DNA from: Nitrospira sp.
Lineage (GTDB): Bacteria > Nitrospirota > Nitrospiria > Nitrospirales > Nitrospiraceae
Assembly: GCA_015709715.1 (NCBI GenBank)
Contig: CP054184.1
Span: 1,101,001-1,165,000 of the forward strand
Direction: 5' to 3'
DNA length: 64,000 nt
Below the pieces are notes generated by a model that worked only from the letters and a program-made list of their open reading frames with translations, made no database searches and was not told the DNA's origin. The first letter of the stretch is position 1; each line of letters opens with the position of its first letter. The position numbers were made by a program, and so were the translations under genes. Below are positions 62,960-64,000 of this stretch, in pieces.

Positions 62960-63793
62960 TCATCGATCGGTGGCAAGCGGAGGCATATTGATGCCCACCC
63001 GTTCCAGCCCCATGATCACGGTCAAGGCGGACGGCGAATGCTGCACGATTTCCTTCTGCACTTCGATGCGCCGCAGATCCACGAATTCCGGCGCGGTCAG
63101 CCCCAGTGATTCCCGATAGGCCCGATCGGCGATACCCCGCTGCCGCTCTGCCTTTTCCCTCGCCTCTTCCGCCTTCTGAAACTCGACCATCGTGATCTTG
63201 CGCTGTTCTTGCACGATGGTCTGAGTCGTCTGTTCGACGACGCCCTTCGGCGGCAGTATGCTGCCGACGACCACCCGATTGAGGCGGATAGGCAGATTCT
63301 GTTTCTCGATGAGTTTATTTTGAACCTCTCGGGCGATGGCATCCTGCAGCTTGGTTCTGGTCGTTGGGTCGGTCGTCAATTGGAAGAGGGGATACTTCTG
63401 CACCTCTTCGCGAACGAAGGTTCGAAAGGCCTCCTTCACGTTGTTCTGGTACCAATTGGAGCCGTATCGGCTGATCAACTCCGGTGAGCGGCCTTCGATC
63501 ACATTCGCGATGAGAAAGGCATCGAACGAGACGGGGGCGTTTTCGGCCGAGATGATGTCAAAATGCTCCGAATACTGCACCGGTCGGATGTCCACTTCCT
63601 GCACCTTCGTGGTCGGTGCGATCCAGACCCGGCCGGTTTTCGCCGGCACCTCGTCGACGCCGCCATGACCGAAAAAGAACGGTTGGACGATCAAGACTCC
63701 CTCATGCCCGGCCTCAATGGCCGCACAGCCTGAGGTCAACAGCCAGGTAGCCGCCGCTAGGCCCCTCACCACACACCAGGTTCCCTGTCTCAT
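62960..63793 (-). CDS. SPFH/Band 7 lipoprotein
   Basis: 277 residues. The signal peptide ends in a lipobox (WLLTSGC). The SPFH domain spans about 30-190 (HEGVLIVQPFFFGHGGVDEVP, KVQEVDIRPVQYSEHFDIISAENAPVSFDAFLIANV), then a coiled coil (MVEFQKAEEAREKAERQRG). Unlike membrane-spanning flotillins it should be lipid-anchored outside the cytoplasm. It parallels the SPFH lipoprotein at 31819-32676 in layout with little sequence identity. The 63794-64000 tail of the window contains no gene. Confidence 0.85.
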   Translation of the reverse strand: MRQGTWCVVRGLAAATWLLTSGCAAIEAGHEGVLIVQPFFFGHGGVDEVPAKTGRVWIAPTTKVQEVDIRPVQYSEHFDIISAENAPVSFDAFLIANVIEGRSPELISRYGSNWYQNNVKEAFRTFVREEVQKYPLFQLTTDPTTRTKLQDAIAREVQNKLIEKQNLPIRLNRVVVGSILPPKGVVEQTTQTIVQEQRKITMVEFQKAEEAREKAERQRGIADRAYRESLGLTAPEFVDLRRIEVQKEIVQHSPSALTVIMGLERVGINMPPLATDR

Positions 63794-64000
63794 AGGTTCC
63801 TCCTGTGATTAGCTGGGGCCAACGAGCGCGGCGCCACCCGAGGCAAGCGTTCCGACGGGCCCGTCGGTCCACGCCTGTACCTTACGAACCGCAGAGGCGG
63901 GTTGTCAAACAACAGGTAGAGGGGGCTCCGGAAATTCGGACAGTGTGATCAGTGGTAGCCTGGCTTCAGCAAAGCCACCGCGAGGTGGCGACACAAAGGA

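Overview
The window is about 60% G+C, gene-dense and clearly bacterial and Gram-negative: it carries outer-membrane barrels, many lipobox lipoproteins, an NtrC-type sigma-54 activator, multi-PAS hybrid kinases and NarL-type regulators. The mix of stress proteins (CsbD, DUF1328, PRC-barrel, Fe/Mn superoxide dismutase, ferritin-like), glycogen and trehalose genes (glgX, treY, glgC, malQ), a di-heme peroxidase-like cytochrome and flotillin/NfeD genes best fits Nitrospirota, probably Nitrospira. That assignment is inferred from gene content only; no 16S or other decisive marker is present.

Layout. (1) 0-38 kb is host chromosome. It opens with two hybrid-kinase-type receiver domains, then a long run of small stress and envelope genes mostly on the minus strand, interleaved with carbohydrate-storage genes. 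Ten copies of a 16-bp inverted repeat (CTAGG-N6-CCTAG) lie between genes here, upstream of many of these stress and envelope genes. Two NarL-type response regulators with almost identical recognition helices (11.8-13.1 kb) are the obvious candidate binders. Several genes here are broken: a glycosyltransferase split by an IS30-family element, a frameshifted dienelactone hydrolase, a universal stress protein with an internal deletion, and a short CsbD fossil. Downstream are an nfeD-floA operon, an SPFH lipoprotein, a GpgS-like glycosyltransferase and a K+/H+ antiporter.

(2) 38.7-50.7 kb is an accretion of two integrative elements that used the same tRNA-Arg(CCT) gene. A 5' half-tRNA lies at the left end (38662-38703), one complete tRNA lies in the middle (45773-45849), and a 3' half-tRNA lies at the right end (50652-50699). 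All three share the 12-bp core gtttcctaaacc. Element 1 (about 7.1 kb) has a tyrosine integrase pointing at the intact tRNA, an excisionase-like gene, a serine recombinase, a ParB-like protein and several unknown small genes. Element 2 (about 4.9 kb) has an integrase on the other side of the tRNA, an excisionase-like gene, a Rep_trans-type replication initiator, a DUF104/PIN toxin-antitoxin pair and a lipoprotein. Both elements show tandem 11-bp-period repeats like integrase arm sites on each side of the core. A fossil integrase abuts the left end, so this site has been used more than twice.

(3) 50.7-64 kb returns to host chromosome: secreted proteins and lipoproteins, a lone receiver protein, a PD-(D/E)XK-like protein that appears to have lost its acidic catalytic residues, an AsnC-type effector-domain protein, an NtrC-type regulator and sensor kinase pair, malQ, a DUF72 protein and a second SPFH lipoprotein.

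GlgC makes ADP-glucose for glycogen synthesis, GlgX and MalQ process branches and short glucans, and TreY begins conversion of glucan ends to trehalose. TreZ, the expected partner of TreY, is not in this window.
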